This document shows positions 1 to 7,813 of a stretch of 20,477 bases of DNA, piece by piece (the stretch's first letter is position 1; every line of letters begins with the position of its first letter). The DNA is taken from positions 1-20,477 of the forward strand of contig DZAU01000041.1 in assembly GCA_022729635.1 (NCBI GenBank), given 5' to 3'. The DNA is from Flavobacterium psychrophilum. Lineage in GTDB: Bacteria; Bacteroidota; Bacteroidia; Flavobacteriales; Flavobacteriaceae. Both the position numbers and the translations under genes were made by a program. The notes under the pieces are model-generated. The model was not told where the DNA came from and did no database searches. It saw nothing but the letters and a program-made list of their open reading frames with translations.

Positions 1-48
1 CGCCTGCGCAGATGGTACTGCAGTTATGTGGGAGAGTATGTCGTCGCC
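1..48 (+). rRNA. rrf: 5S rRNA, 3' end (partial)
   Basis: The first 48 bases match the conserved 3' part of bacterial 5S rRNA. They include the GGTACTGC loop region and the terminal strand reading GGGAGAGTATGTCGTCGCC, which pairs with the 5' end in the mature molecule. The 5' part lies outside the window. A T-tract and a hairpin terminator follow directly, so this is the end of an rRNA operon transcribed rightwards. The exact mature 3' end is estimated. Confidence 0.85.
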
Positions 49-56
49 TTTTTTTT

Positions 57-92
57 GAAAAACCCTGTTTCTAACGAAACGGGGTTTTTTGG
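57..92. terminator. Terminator between the rRNA operon and the hydrolase gene
   Basis: The arms at 58-70 and 77-89 are complementary, with one G-T pair and a 6-nt loop. The outer stem is A/T on both sides, so the hairpin can end transcription in either direction. It lies between the 5S rRNA gene (+) and the converging hydrolase gene (-). Confidence 0.85.
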
Positions 93-108
93 TTATGGAA
101 GTTTGTAA

Positions 109-969
109 TTAAACGATAAACCGAACCACTTTCTCAATCACCTCAAAATCACCAAGAATTTTGCGATGACCTAATCCTTCGGTTAGAAATAATTCGCCAT
201 TTTTTAGATGTTTATGAATATGAATTCCTGCTTCTATAGGAACTTCATTATCGTTTTTATCATGAATTACCAAAACTGGAATCGTTACTTCTATTGCTGA
301 TTTGTATGCAGAATAATTATCCATTTCTTCACCATATTTCTTTTCGAAATGCAAACGAAGTTGGTTACTGATGCTTGGTTTTAATTCTAATTTTGCTACA
401 AAATTGTCTAAAATATCTTGAACGATATCACCGCTTCCAATGATCACCAATGTATTTATCGAAAACCCCTTTTTTACGGCGTTTAGCAGTGACATTCCTC
501 CTAAAGAATGCCCGACAGCGGCCTCAAAAGGACCAAATTTCCTCTCTATCTCTAATATTGTTTCAACAAATTCAGACATTATAGTAGTTTTTCCAGGGGA
601 TTTTCCGTGAGCCGGGGCATCAAAACTAATGGTGGAATATCCCATTTTTATCAGTTCATCAGCTATTTTGAAGAGTTGAGTTCCACGTCCTGACCAACCG
701 TGTGCCAATAAAATTTTTTTGTCACTTTCTCCATATTGGTAAATCATCACTTTTTTATTAATTGCCGGAATTTCAATTAATTTTTGGATGCTTTTACTAT
801 CCATTTCCAATTCTCTTTTTGGAATTTTGTGTTTTATTGGTGTGGTAAATAATTTTGCAGCAAAAAGTGTTGCTAATTTTGGTGAAATAAAAGAGATAAA
901 TTTACTAAATTGCAATATTAGTTTAGGAATTTTCAATGATTGCCTGTGATTGGGTTTGTTTTTTGGCAT
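109..969 (-). CDS. Alpha/beta-hydrolase fold protein
   Basis: This 286-residue protein has the core of a serine alpha/beta hydrolase. An oxyanion-hole region HGWSG lies at residues 90-94, the nucleophile elbow GHSLGG at 153-158 has Ser155, and a late acid-plus-VP motif has Asp240. The final histidine is in GLGHR (His268). Residues 1-55 are basic and partly hydrophobic and precede the fold; I see no clear signal peptide cleavage site, so it may be cytoplasmic or loosely membrane-associated. The ATG at 969 gives the full frame; an internal Met at residue 56 would also keep the whole fold. The substrate cannot be read from sequence: esterase, lipase-like and peptidase-like members share these motifs. 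It stands alone, converging on the rRNA operon and divergent from glgA. Confidence 0.85.
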   Translation of the reverse strand: MPKNKPNHRQSLKIPKLILQFSKFISFISPKLATLFAAKLFTTPIKHKIPKRELEMDSKSIQKLIEIPAINKKVMIYQYGESDKKILLAHGWSGRGTQLFKIADELIKMGYSTISFDAPAHGKSPGKTTIMSEFVETILEIERKFGPFEAAVGHSLGGMSLLNAVKKGFSINTLVIIGSGDIVQDILDNFVAKLELKPSISNQLRLHFEKKYGEEMDNYSAYKSAIEVTIPVLVIHDKNDNEVPIEAGIHIHKHLKNGELFLTEGLGHRKILGDFEVIEKVVRFIV

Positions 970-1057
970 TTCAATAAATTTTATTAGGAGTAATTATTTA
1001 CTATTTTTTTTACTAAATTTAGAAAAGCATAAAAGTAGCACTAATTTATAGGTTTAA

Positions 1058-1085
1058 TTGGATATTTTATAAAATATTAATTTAA
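1058..1085 (+). promoter_or_regulatory. Possible promoter for glgA-glgC
   Basis: TTG at 1058-1060 is followed after 17 nt by TAATTTAA at 1078-1085, a 6/8 match to the Bacteroidota -7 box TAnnTTTG, 46 nt before the glgA start. TAAATTTA at 1014-1021 matches the -7 box better (7/8) but has no TTG at the right distance. Which one is used is uncertain. Confidence 0.3.
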
Positions 1086-1131
1086 CTGAACTGATGATTT
1101 TCTTTAAAAATTTAAAAGACAAATTTCTCAA

Positions 1132-2559
1132 ATGGAACTATTTCACTTAGCGGCAGAGTGCTATCCAGCGGCAAAAGTTGGTGGTTTAGGAGATGTTGTG
1201 GGAGCATTGCCAAAGTATCAAAATAATGCGGGACACCTTGTGAGAGTTGTGATTCCGGCTTATGATACCCAATTTATTAAAGAAAACGAATTTGTATCTG
1301 TTTATGATGGTTTTGTTGAGTTAGGAAATTTTAATTTTCCTTTCAAGGTCTTAAAAGAAAAGAATGATTCGCTGGGATTTGAATTGTTTTTGGTTGATAT
1401 TACGGAATTATTCGACCGAAAAGAGGTGTATGGATACGAAGATGACATCGAACGTTTTTTGTCTTTTCAAATAGCAACTTTAGATTGGCTGATGACCAGA
1501 ACCGAAGTTCCAGATGTGATAAATTGTCACGATCATCATACCGGATTGATTCCGTTTATGATGCAGTATGCCAATAAATATGATAGATTACGAAATATTA
1601 AAACTGTAATTACAATTCATAATTCGATTTACCAAGGGCAATTTGGTTTTGATAAATTATATTATTTGCCCGAGTTCGATTTGTCGAAAGTGACCGCTTT
1701 AGAATGGAATAACAGAATAAATTCATTGGCAACAGCCATAAAATGTGCTTCGGCAGTGACAACGGTTTCGCCTAATTATTTGAATGAAATAAACAATTTT
1801 GCTTATGGACTTGAATCTTTATTTAATCTTGTAAGGCATAAATCTAAAGGGATTTTGAACGGAATTGATGTAGAAGTTTGGAATCCTGCCAAGGATAAAA
1901 TGATAGAAAAAAAGTATTCTATTAAAAATTTCGCAAAAGGGAAACAAGAAAATAAAGAAAAGTTGTGCAGTCAATTTAATTTAGACCCGACAAAACCGCT
2001 TTTTAGTTTTATTGGAAGATTATTAGAAGAAAAAGGAGCCGATGTATTGCCACACACAGCAGCTTTTGCGTTATCAGAAAATTTTAAGGAAATTAATATT
2101 CTAATTTTAGGCTCAGGAAATAAGGAAATTGAAAATCAGTTGAGTCATTTATCGACCAGTTTCAAAGGAAATTACAATGCTTTTATAGGATATAATGAAG
2201 AATTGGCTCACTTGATTTATGCTGGCTCCGATTTTTTACTAATGCCTTCACGAGTGGAACCTTGTGGCTTGAACCAAATGTATTCCTTTCGATACGGAAC
2301 AATTCCCATAGTGCGAAGAACCGGCGGATTAAAAGACACCGTAATCGATTTTGAAGACGATGGAAACGGAATTTGTCACGATCAGGCATCAGTTTCGGAT
2401 GTTTGCTATTCGATTCAAAGAGCTGTAAAATTGCATAATGACAAGAAAAACTGGAATAAAATTCGAAAAGCAGGAATGAATATCGACCACTCTTGGGAGA
2501 GTGTTTGTCAAGAATATATAGAGTTGTATAATTTAATTTTGAAGAAAAATGAAAGCTAA
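1132..2559 (+). CDS. glgA: Glycogen synthase (GT5, ADP-glucose type)
   Basis: GlgA moves glucose from ADP-glucose to the non-reducing end of alpha-1,4-glucan in the cytoplasm. The 475-residue length is normal for the family. The N-terminal starch-synthase catalytic half carries the KVGGL motif (residues 15-19, Lys15) that binds ADP-glucose. The C-terminal Rossmann half has FIGRLLEEKG (293-302) and the family motif around Glu376 (SRVEPCGLNQ), followed by YGTIPIVRRTGGLKDTV. The KxGGL motif places it in GT5, not the GT4 GlgM type that makes maltose-1-phosphate in mycobacteria. The ATG at 1132 puts the KxGGL motif at its usual distance from the N-terminus. The stop overlaps the glgC start by 11 nt, which implies coupled translation with the enzyme that supplies its substrate. 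Confidence 0.96.
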   Translation: MELFHLAAECYPAAKVGGLGDVVGALPKYQNNAGHLVRVVIPAYDTQFIKENEFVSVYDGFVELGNFNFPFKVLKEKNDSLGFELFLVDITELFDRKEVYGYEDDIERFLSFQIATLDWLMTRTEVPDVINCHDHHTGLIPFMMQYANKYDRLRNIKTVITIHNSIYQGQFGFDKLYYLPEFDLSKVTALEWNNRINSLATAIKCASAVTTVSPNYLNEINNFAYGLESLFNLVRHKSKGILNGIDVEVWNPAKDKMIEKKYSIKNFAKGKQENKEKLCSQFNLDPTKPLFSFIGRLLEEKGADVLPHTAAFALSENFKEINILILGSGNKEIENQLSHLSTSFKGNYNAFIGYNEELAHLIYAGSDFLLMPSRVEPCGLNQMYSFRYGTIPIVRRTGGLKDTVIDFEDDGNGICHDQASVSDVCYSIQRAVKLHNDKKNWNKIRKAGMNIDHSWESVCQEYIELYNLILKKNES

Positions 2560-3829
2560 AAAGAAAAGCGTTATTGCGATTATTTTGGGAGGAGGACAAG
2601 GTTCAAGGCTGTATCCATTAACAGAAACGAGGTCTAAACCTGCCGTGCCAATTGGAGGAAAATATAGATTAGTCGATATTCCAATCTCAAATTGTATCAA
2701 TTCAGATATTTTTAAAATGTTTGTTTTGACACAATTTAATTCGGCTTCGTTGAATGCGCATATTAAAAATACATACAATTTTAGCATTTTCAGTCAGGCA
2801 TTTGTAGATATTCTTGCTGCCGAGCAAACTCCTGATAACCCAACCTGGTTTCAAGGAACTGCCGATGCCGTAAGACAATGTATGCCACATTTTTTGAATC
2901 ACGAGTTTGAATATGCGTTGATTCTTTCGGGTGACCAATTGTACCAAATGGATTTCAACGAAATGCTGGAAGCTCATATTAATTGTGGAGCCGACATTTC
3001 TATCGCCACTTTACCGGTAAATGATAAAGATGCACCTGAATTTGGTATATTAAAAACAAATTCTGAAAGTTGTATCGAATCTTTTATCGAAAAACCAGCT
3101 AAAGAATTGTTGCCAAATTGGACTTCGGAGGTAAGTGATCAAATGAAAAGCGAGGGGAAACATTATTTGGCTTCAATGGGAATTTATATTTTCAACAGAA
3201 AGTTATTGATTGACATAATGAAAAATCCTGATACTAAGGACTTTGGAAAAGAAATTATTCCGCAAGCTGTTGGGAATAAAAAAATATTAAGTTACCAGTT
3301 TGAAGGTTATTGGACAGATATTGGTAATATTGATTCTTTTTTTGAAGCGAATATTGGTTTAACCGATGATTTGCCTCAGTTTAATTTATTTGATAACGAC
3401 AATAAAATTTTTACAAGAGCCAGATTATTGCCACCTTCAAAATTTAAGAAAACATTGGTTGAAAAATCCTTATTTTCAGAAGGTTGCATCATCAATGCTA
3501 AAGAAATAAATCGTTCAGTTATTGGAGTACGTTCCAGAATTGGTGAAGGAACAGTTATTAAAAATTGTTATGTGATGGGCAACGATTTTTATCAAAATAT
3601 TGACGACATCAACGATGATATTGAAAGCGGCAAACAATTAATGGGAATTGGAACAGATTGTTTTATTAGCAATGCCATTGTAGATAAAAATTGTAGAATT
3701 GGGAATAATGTTTATATAAACGGAGGTCAACATTTGGCAGATTCTTCCAATGTGTTATACGCCATTAAGGACGGAATTGTGGTGGTCAAAAAAGGAGCTG
3801 TTCTACCTGATAATTTCAGAATTGAATAA
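2549..3829 (+). CDS. glgC: Glucose-1-phosphate adenylyltransferase
   Basis: GlgC makes ADP-glucose and pyrophosphate from ATP and glucose-1-phosphate, the committed step of the classical glycogen route. The 426 residues begin with the nucleotidyltransferase signature GGGQGSRLYPLT (14-25) and SKPAVPIGG (29-37). A metal-binding Asp129 sits in LSGDQLY, and the sugar-phosphate motif FIEKP has Lys182. YWTDIGNIDSF marks the end of the catalytic domain. The C-terminal part has the spaced hydrophobic pattern of a left-handed beta-helix, the usual oligomerisation and allosteric domain. The ATG at 2549 lies inside the last codons of glgA, in another frame. The enzyme is usually allosterically controlled, but the effector cannot be read here. 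Confidence 0.96.
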   Translation: MKAKKKSVIAIILGGGQGSRLYPLTETRSKPAVPIGGKYRLVDIPISNCINSDIFKMFVLTQFNSASLNAHIKNTYNFSIFSQAFVDILAAEQTPDNPTWFQGTADAVRQCMPHFLNHEFEYALILSGDQLYQMDFNEMLEAHINCGADISIATLPVNDKDAPEFGILKTNSESCIESFIEKPAKELLPNWTSEVSDQMKSEGKHYLASMGIYIFNRKLLIDIMKNPDTKDFGKEIIPQAVGNKKILSYQFEGYWTDIGNIDSFFEANIGLTDDLPQFNLFDNDNKIFTRARLLPPSKFKKTLVEKSLFSEGCIINAKEINRSVIGVRSRIGEGTVIKNCYVMGNDFYQNIDDINDDIESGKQLMGIGTDCFISNAIVDKNCRIGNNVYINGGQHLADSSNVLYAIKDGIVVVKKGAVLPDNFRIE

Positions 3830-3847
3830 AAAACAGCAATTTCATTT

Positions 3848-3975
3848 GGGCGTGACCCTCCGTAAAAACTACGGGTCGGGCTTTACGTTCCCGCTTTTTT
3901 TTATCTCGAAAAAAACGAGATAAAAAAAGAGCTCCACTGCAATCCCTCACGCAGAGCAACTGCTAGAGAATCATT
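3848..3975. repeat. Intergenic dispersed-repeat-like element
   Basis: This block has a layered structure. It begins GGGCGTGACC, holds a small hairpin (GACCC...GGGTC, 3853-3877), then CGGGCTTTACGTTCCCGC, then a long A/T hairpin at 3896-3928. It ends with GCAATCCCTCACGCAG and flanking bases. I remember near-identical non-coding elements (GGGCGTG...CGGGCTTT...CCCTCACGC) between genes in many Flavobacterium genomes. That is recall, not a search result. Only one copy is present in this window, and I see no transposase. Its outer limits are approximate. Confidence 0.6.
3896..3928. terminator. Strong hairpin after glgC, likely bidirectional terminator
   Basis: Perfect 13-bp arms at 3896-3908 and 3916-3928 enclose a 7-nt A loop. 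The outer half is seven T's facing seven A's, so the RNA has a U-run or A-run depending on the direction. It lies 67 nt after the glgC stop, inside the repeat element, and would separate the glgAC transcript from glgE. Confidence 0.65.
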
Positions 3976-3989
3976 GTGGTAAAATGTTT

Positions 3990-4026
3990 AACCTTTGTCA
4001 AAGTTCAAAACTTTGAGAAAGATGTT
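3990..4026. repeat. Imperfect inverted repeat upstream of glgE
   Basis: AACCTTTGTCAAAGTT (3990-4005) is followed by a near-complementary arm ending at 4026, with one mismatch and a 2-nt insertion. I recall similar CTTTGTCAAAG inverted repeats being frequent between Flavobacterium genes. It lies just upstream of the candidate glgE promoter, so it could be a repeat, an operator, or both. Confidence 0.45.
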
Positions 4027-4034
4027 AAAACCAG

Positions 4035-4063
4035 TTGCGAAGCCTATTTTTTCGCTAATTTTA
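4035..4063 (+). promoter_or_regulatory. Candidate promoter for the glgE operon
   Basis: TTG at 4035-4037 is followed after 18 nt by TAATTTTA at 4056-4063, a 7/8 match to TAnnTTTG. The spacing suits Bacteroidota sigma-A promoters. The start codon of glgE is 22 nt beyond the -7 box, giving a short leader. Confidence 0.5.
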
Positions 4064-4085
4064 GTAGAATTTTTAAAAATAAAAA

Positions 4086-6020
4086 ATGCAGAATCAAACC
4101 CGAATAGTAATTGAAAATGTGTTACCACAACTTGATGGTGGCATCAATCCGATTAAGAGAATTGTAAATCAAAATGTAAATGTAACCGCCGATGTTTTTT
4201 CTGACGGACACGATGTCATTGAATGCTGCGTAAAATTCAAGCACGAAAACGACAAAAAATGGCAGGAAATTAGAATGAATCCTTCGGTAAATGAGGAATG
4301 GTTCGCCAGTTTTAAAGTCGGAAAACAAGGTTTTTACACTTATTTTGTTGAAGGTTGGGTAGATTATGCTTTGAATTGGCAACACGGAACCGAACGAAAA
4401 ATACAAGATAATCAGCACGTAAAATCGGAGTTGCTCGAAGGTGCAGAATATGTGAAAGCGGTTTTGAAATTGGCGAATGCCCAAGAGAAAGAATATCTCG
4501 AAAAACTCGCAATCTATTTCACAAATGAATCCGATTATGACAAGGCAATTCAGGAAGCAACATCTTCTTATTTACATCAAATTTTCAAGAAATATCCCAT
4601 TCGTTTTTTAGAAAATAAATCATCGGAATTGAAAGTTTACGTTGACAGGAAAAAAGCATTATTCAGCACTTGGTATGAATTTTTTCCACGTTCGGCTTCC
4701 GCCGAAATTAATCAGCACGGAACCTTCAAAGATTGTGAACGGTTGTTGCCAAGAGTTGCCGCAATGGGATTTGACACCTTATATTTTCCGCCAATTCACC
4801 CTATTGGAGAGGTAAATCGCAAAGGTAAAAATAATGCCACCAATGCAAATCCGGGCGATGTAGGTTCGCCTTGGGGAATTGGTTCGCACTATGGTGGTCA
4901 TAAATCGACACATCCAGAATTGGGTAGCATTGACGATTTTAAATCTTTGGTAAAAAAAGCAAAAGATTTAGGAATAGAAGTCGCAATGGATTATGCTTTG
5001 CAAGCTGCGCCAGATCATCCTTATGTAAAAGATTTTCCGCAATGGTTTAAGTGGCGACCAGACGGAACGGTGCAATATGCCGAAAATCCTCCAAAAAAAT
5101 ACCAAGATATTCAACCTATTTATTTCGAAAGTAGCGACTGGAAAAACCTTTGGAAAGAATTGCTGGATGCTGCCTTATTTTGGATAGAAGAATGCGATAT
5201 CAAGATTTATAGAGTTGACAATCCACACACAAAACCTTTTTATTTTTGGGGTTGGCTGATAGGCGAAATCAAGAAAAAACATCCTGATGTATTGTTTTTG
5301 GCGGAAGCTTTCACGCGTCCAAAAATTATGAACGAATTGGCAAAACAAGGATTTACCCAATCCTACACCTATTTTACCTGGAGAAATTCTAAAAAGGAAT
5401 TGACCGAATATGTGGAAGAATTAACTCAAAGCGAACAAAAAGAATTCTATCGTCCTAATTTTTGGCCTAATACGCCAGATATAAATCCTTTTGCGTTGCA
5501 AAGCGGAAATGAATCTGTTCATCTCCAAAAATATTTCTTGGCTGCAACATTGAGTTCCAGTGTTGGGATTTATGGACCTGTTTTCGAGTATATGGTTTGC
5601 GCTCCAATGGCAGCGGGAAAAGAAGAATATTTAGATTCTGAAAAATACGAATATTACAAATGGGATTGGGATAAGCAAAATAAAATCACGACCTTAATCA
5701 CTCGTGTCAATACAATTAGAAAAGAGCAAATTTCGTTGCAACAAACCAATAATATTGTTTTTTGTGATACCAATAATGAGCAAATTATGGCATATTACAA
5801 ATATGACGATGACAGACAAAACGAAACTTTAATGGTTGTAAGCCTTGACGCATTCAACAGAAGTCAGGCAATGGTAAGGCTTCCAATGGGTTTATGGAAA
5901 GGAATTCCTATTCAAATTACGGATTTAATTACCGGAAATAGTTACGTTTGGGATAAAGAGTGGAATTTTGTAGAACTGCCACCGGAACTGCCTTTTCATT
6001 TGTTTAAAATTCAACGATAA
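4086..6020 (+). CDS. glgE: Alpha-1,4-glucan:maltose-1-phosphate maltosyltransferase
   Basis: GlgE (GH13_3) transfers maltose from alpha-maltose-1-phosphate to the non-reducing end of alpha-1,4-glucan, releasing phosphate. The 644-residue protein has the family's N-terminal beta domain (about 1-110), an inserted helical part, and a GH13 barrel with GlgE-specific sequences: WYEFFPRS (196-203), VNRKGKNN (243-250), GSPWGIGS (260-267) and DYALQAAPDHP (302-312). The nucleophile is Asp378 in YRVDNPHTKP and the acid/base is Glu407 in LAEAFTRP. The 29-residue spacing equals that in the Streptomyces enzyme as I remember it (Asp394/Glu423). The ATG at 4086 follows an A-rich leader. The maltokinase gene begins 44 nt after the stop, so substrate supply and use are probably co-transcribed. 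Confidence 0.95.
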   Translation: MQNQTRIVIENVLPQLDGGINPIKRIVNQNVNVTADVFSDGHDVIECCVKFKHENDKKWQEIRMNPSVNEEWFASFKVGKQGFYTYFVEGWVDYALNWQHGTERKIQDNQHVKSELLEGAEYVKAVLKLANAQEKEYLEKLAIYFTNESDYDKAIQEATSSYLHQIFKKYPIRFLENKSSELKVYVDRKKALFSTWYEFFPRSASAEINQHGTFKDCERLLPRVAAMGFDTLYFPPIHPIGEVNRKGKNNATNANPGDVGSPWGIGSHYGGHKSTHPELGSIDDFKSLVKKAKDLGIEVAMDYALQAAPDHPYVKDFPQWFKWRPDGTVQYAENPPKKYQDIQPIYFESSDWKNLWKELLDAALFWIEECDIKIYRVDNPHTKPFYFWGWLIGEIKKKHPDVLFLAEAFTRPKIMNELAKQGFTQSYTYFTWRNSKKELTEYVEELTQSEQKEFYRPNFWPNTPDINPFALQSGNESVHLQKYFLAATLSSSVGIYGPVFEYMVCAPMAAGKEEYLDSEKYEYYKWDWDKQNKITTLITRVNTIRKEQISLQQTNNIVFCDTNNEQIMAYYKYDDDRQNETLMVVSLDAFNRSQAMVRLPMGLWKGIPIQITDLITGNSYVWDKEWNFVELPPELPFHLFKIQR

Positions 6021-6064
6021 TAGTTTTTAAACCAAATAGAATTAGCATTTAAAACTCAAAAATA

Positions 6065-7705
6065 ATGTTAGACAATAAAATTAACGAAGCTGAATTCCAG
6101 AATCCATTTGTTTTCAAAACAGATTGGAAAAATGCGTTTGAAGATGAGGAATTTGTGAAAGTTTTTTCTTCCGATATTCTCGAAAACTATATCATCAACA
6201 AGCGTTGGTATGGCGGAAAAGCAAGTACTTTAAAGTATATTGAAGTAGTCGATTTCTTCAAAATCACCTCAAAAAAGAACACCTATTATGGTGTTTTACT
6301 CGAAGTTAATTTTAAAGAAGCTTTCTATCAGCATTATTTTATGCCTTTGGCTTTTATGGCAGAAGATGAGTTAGACACCAATACCATAATTGCTCCCGTA
6401 AAAATGAACGGGCAAGCAGGTTTTCTTGTCGATGCTTTGCACCAAGAGGATTTCAGAAAATTATTATTTGATAATATTGTCAATTCTACTAACAGAACAG
6501 ATTTAAAAGTTAGACTCCACAAAGGCGAAAAACTTAAAGAAAAAGAATATAAAAGCTCTAAATTTATGGGAGTGGAGCAAAGCAATACTTCTATAATTTA
6601 TAATAATTCTTTGGTTTTGAAGATTTTCAGAAGAATCTATATCAGCACAAATCCAGATTATGAAATCAGTCGTTTTCTTACCGAGAGAATGAATTTCAAA
6701 AATTCTCCTGCTTATATGGGAAGCATCAGTGTAGGTTTATCCGAAGGGAATATTACATTGGCATTGATGCAGGAATTGGTTCCTAATCAAGGTGATGCTT
6801 GGCAATTTATGCTTAGCGAAGTCGATAAAATTTTCGAAAACTTAAAAAATAAAAAAATAAATATCGCAAAATTGTCGGATATTGAATTGTTTAAAAGATT
6901 AAAAATCAATGAAGTGCCACACGAAATAATCGATTGGGCTGGATTGAGCATTTTTATGCGAATTCAAACTTTGGCAACCCGAACCGCTGAATTGCACATT
7001 GCATTGGGAAGCGATGTTCACGAAACCGCTTTTACACCAACGACTTACAATGGAGATTATTCCGTTTGGCTCAAAAACAGATTGACCTATCAATTTCAAA
7101 ACCGATTGAATATTCTGGAAAATAACCTTCACAAGTTAGACGGATTAGCATTGGAATTAGCCAATCAGTTTTTAGATCATAAGAAAGAAATTAGAAAATT
7201 ATTTCTAAATTTCGATTGGACGAATATGAAATCAGAAAGAATCAGAATTCACGGCGATTATCATTTAGGACAAGTTTTGGTCAATGGAGATGATTTTTAT
7301 ATTCTTGATTTCGAAGGCGAACCCGAAAGTACCATTCGTGACCGAAAAGTAAAACAGCCACCATTGAAAGACGTTGCGGGAATGTTTCGCTCGTTTCACT
7401 ATTCGATTTATGCAACAATTTTCAACAATAAAGACAAATATCCGTTTGAACAAGAAGAGCTTTTCAGAGCAGGAGAAATATTGTTCAAATATTTTGTGGG
7501 CGTTTTTATCCAGACTTATACTCATGTCGCTCAAGGCGGAAATTTAAATATTGGTTACCGAAAAGAAATCGATTTTTTGCTGAAATATTGCCTGCTCGAA
7601 AAAGCAGTTTATGAATTGGGTTATGAACTCAATTCCCGACCACGATGGGCTGTAATTCCTTTGACGGGAATTTCCAGTATTATGGAGTTTAAGAAAGTTA
7701 ATTAG
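6065..7705 (+). CDS. mak: Maltokinase (Pep2/Mak type), stand-alone
   Basis: Maltokinase uses ATP to make alpha-maltose-1-phosphate, the GlgE substrate. The 546-residue protein has the N-cap region with KRWYGGK (46-52), a nucleotide-binding lobe EQSNTSIIYNNSLVLKIFRR (Lys186 as likely ATP lysine), the catalytic loop HGDYHLGQVL (Asp398), and the metal-binding ILDFEGEP (Asp415) followed by PLKDVAGMFRSFHYS. It is a distant eukaryotic-kinase-like fold. In many bacteria this domain is fused to trehalose synthase (TreS), and automatic annotation often calls it trehalose synthase; here no TreS domain is present. It is longer than the roughly 455-residue mycobacterial enzyme, with extra sequence in the N-cap and between lobes. 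It lies between glgE and glgB. Confidence 0.92.
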   Translation: MLDNKINEAEFQNPFVFKTDWKNAFEDEEFVKVFSSDILENYIINKRWYGGKASTLKYIEVVDFFKITSKKNTYYGVLLEVNFKEAFYQHYFMPLAFMAEDELDTNTIIAPVKMNGQAGFLVDALHQEDFRKLLFDNIVNSTNRTDLKVRLHKGEKLKEKEYKSSKFMGVEQSNTSIIYNNSLVLKIFRRIYISTNPDYEISRFLTERMNFKNSPAYMGSISVGLSEGNITLALMQELVPNQGDAWQFMLSEVDKIFENLKNKKINIAKLSDIELFKRLKINEVPHEIIDWAGLSIFMRIQTLATRTAELHIALGSDVHETAFTPTTYNGDYSVWLKNRLTYQFQNRLNILENNLHKLDGLALELANQFLDHKKEIRKLFLNFDWTNMKSERIRIHGDYHLGQVLVNGDDFYILDFEGEPESTIRDRKVKQPPLKDVAGMFRSFHYSIYATIFNNKDKYPFEQEELFRAGEILFKYFVGVFIQTYTHVAQGGNLNIGYRKEIDFLLKYCLLEKAVYELGYELNSRPRWAVIPLTGISSIMEFKKVN

Positions 7706-7761
7706 AAATTACGAATCACGAATTGGGAAAATGTCCTGATTTTGTATTATTAAAATAAAAA

Positions 7762-7795
7762 ATCCGCGTATGAAATCCGTTTCATCCGCATCCAA
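7762..7795. repeat. ATCCG-repeat hairpin between mak and glgB
   Basis: The 108-nt gap between mak and glgB holds three ATCCG copies (7762, 7775, 7784) and a small hairpin (TGAAA 7771-7775, TTTCA 7780-7784). I recall phrases of this kind (AATCCG..TTTCATCCGC) being common intergenic filler in Flavobacteria. No T-run follows, so I do not call it a terminator, and I see no promoter in this gap. Confidence 0.35.
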
Positions 7796-7813
7796 AAACA
7801 TAAAAACAAAAAA

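Noticed and set aside
2183..2599. 138-residue minus-strand reading frame over the glgA/glgC junction
   Set aside because: It lies wholly opposite well-supported glgA and glgC coding sequence, has no family motif, and has low-complexity Ser/Phe-rich content typical of an antisense frame.
3848..4026. CRISPR array or insertion sequence between glgC and glgE
   Set aside because: The hairpins are of different sequence and not regularly repeated with spacers, and no transposase reading frame is present.
6065..7705. Trehalose synthase label for the gene after glgE
   Set aside because: There is no GH13 domain. The motifs are those of the maltokinase fold only.
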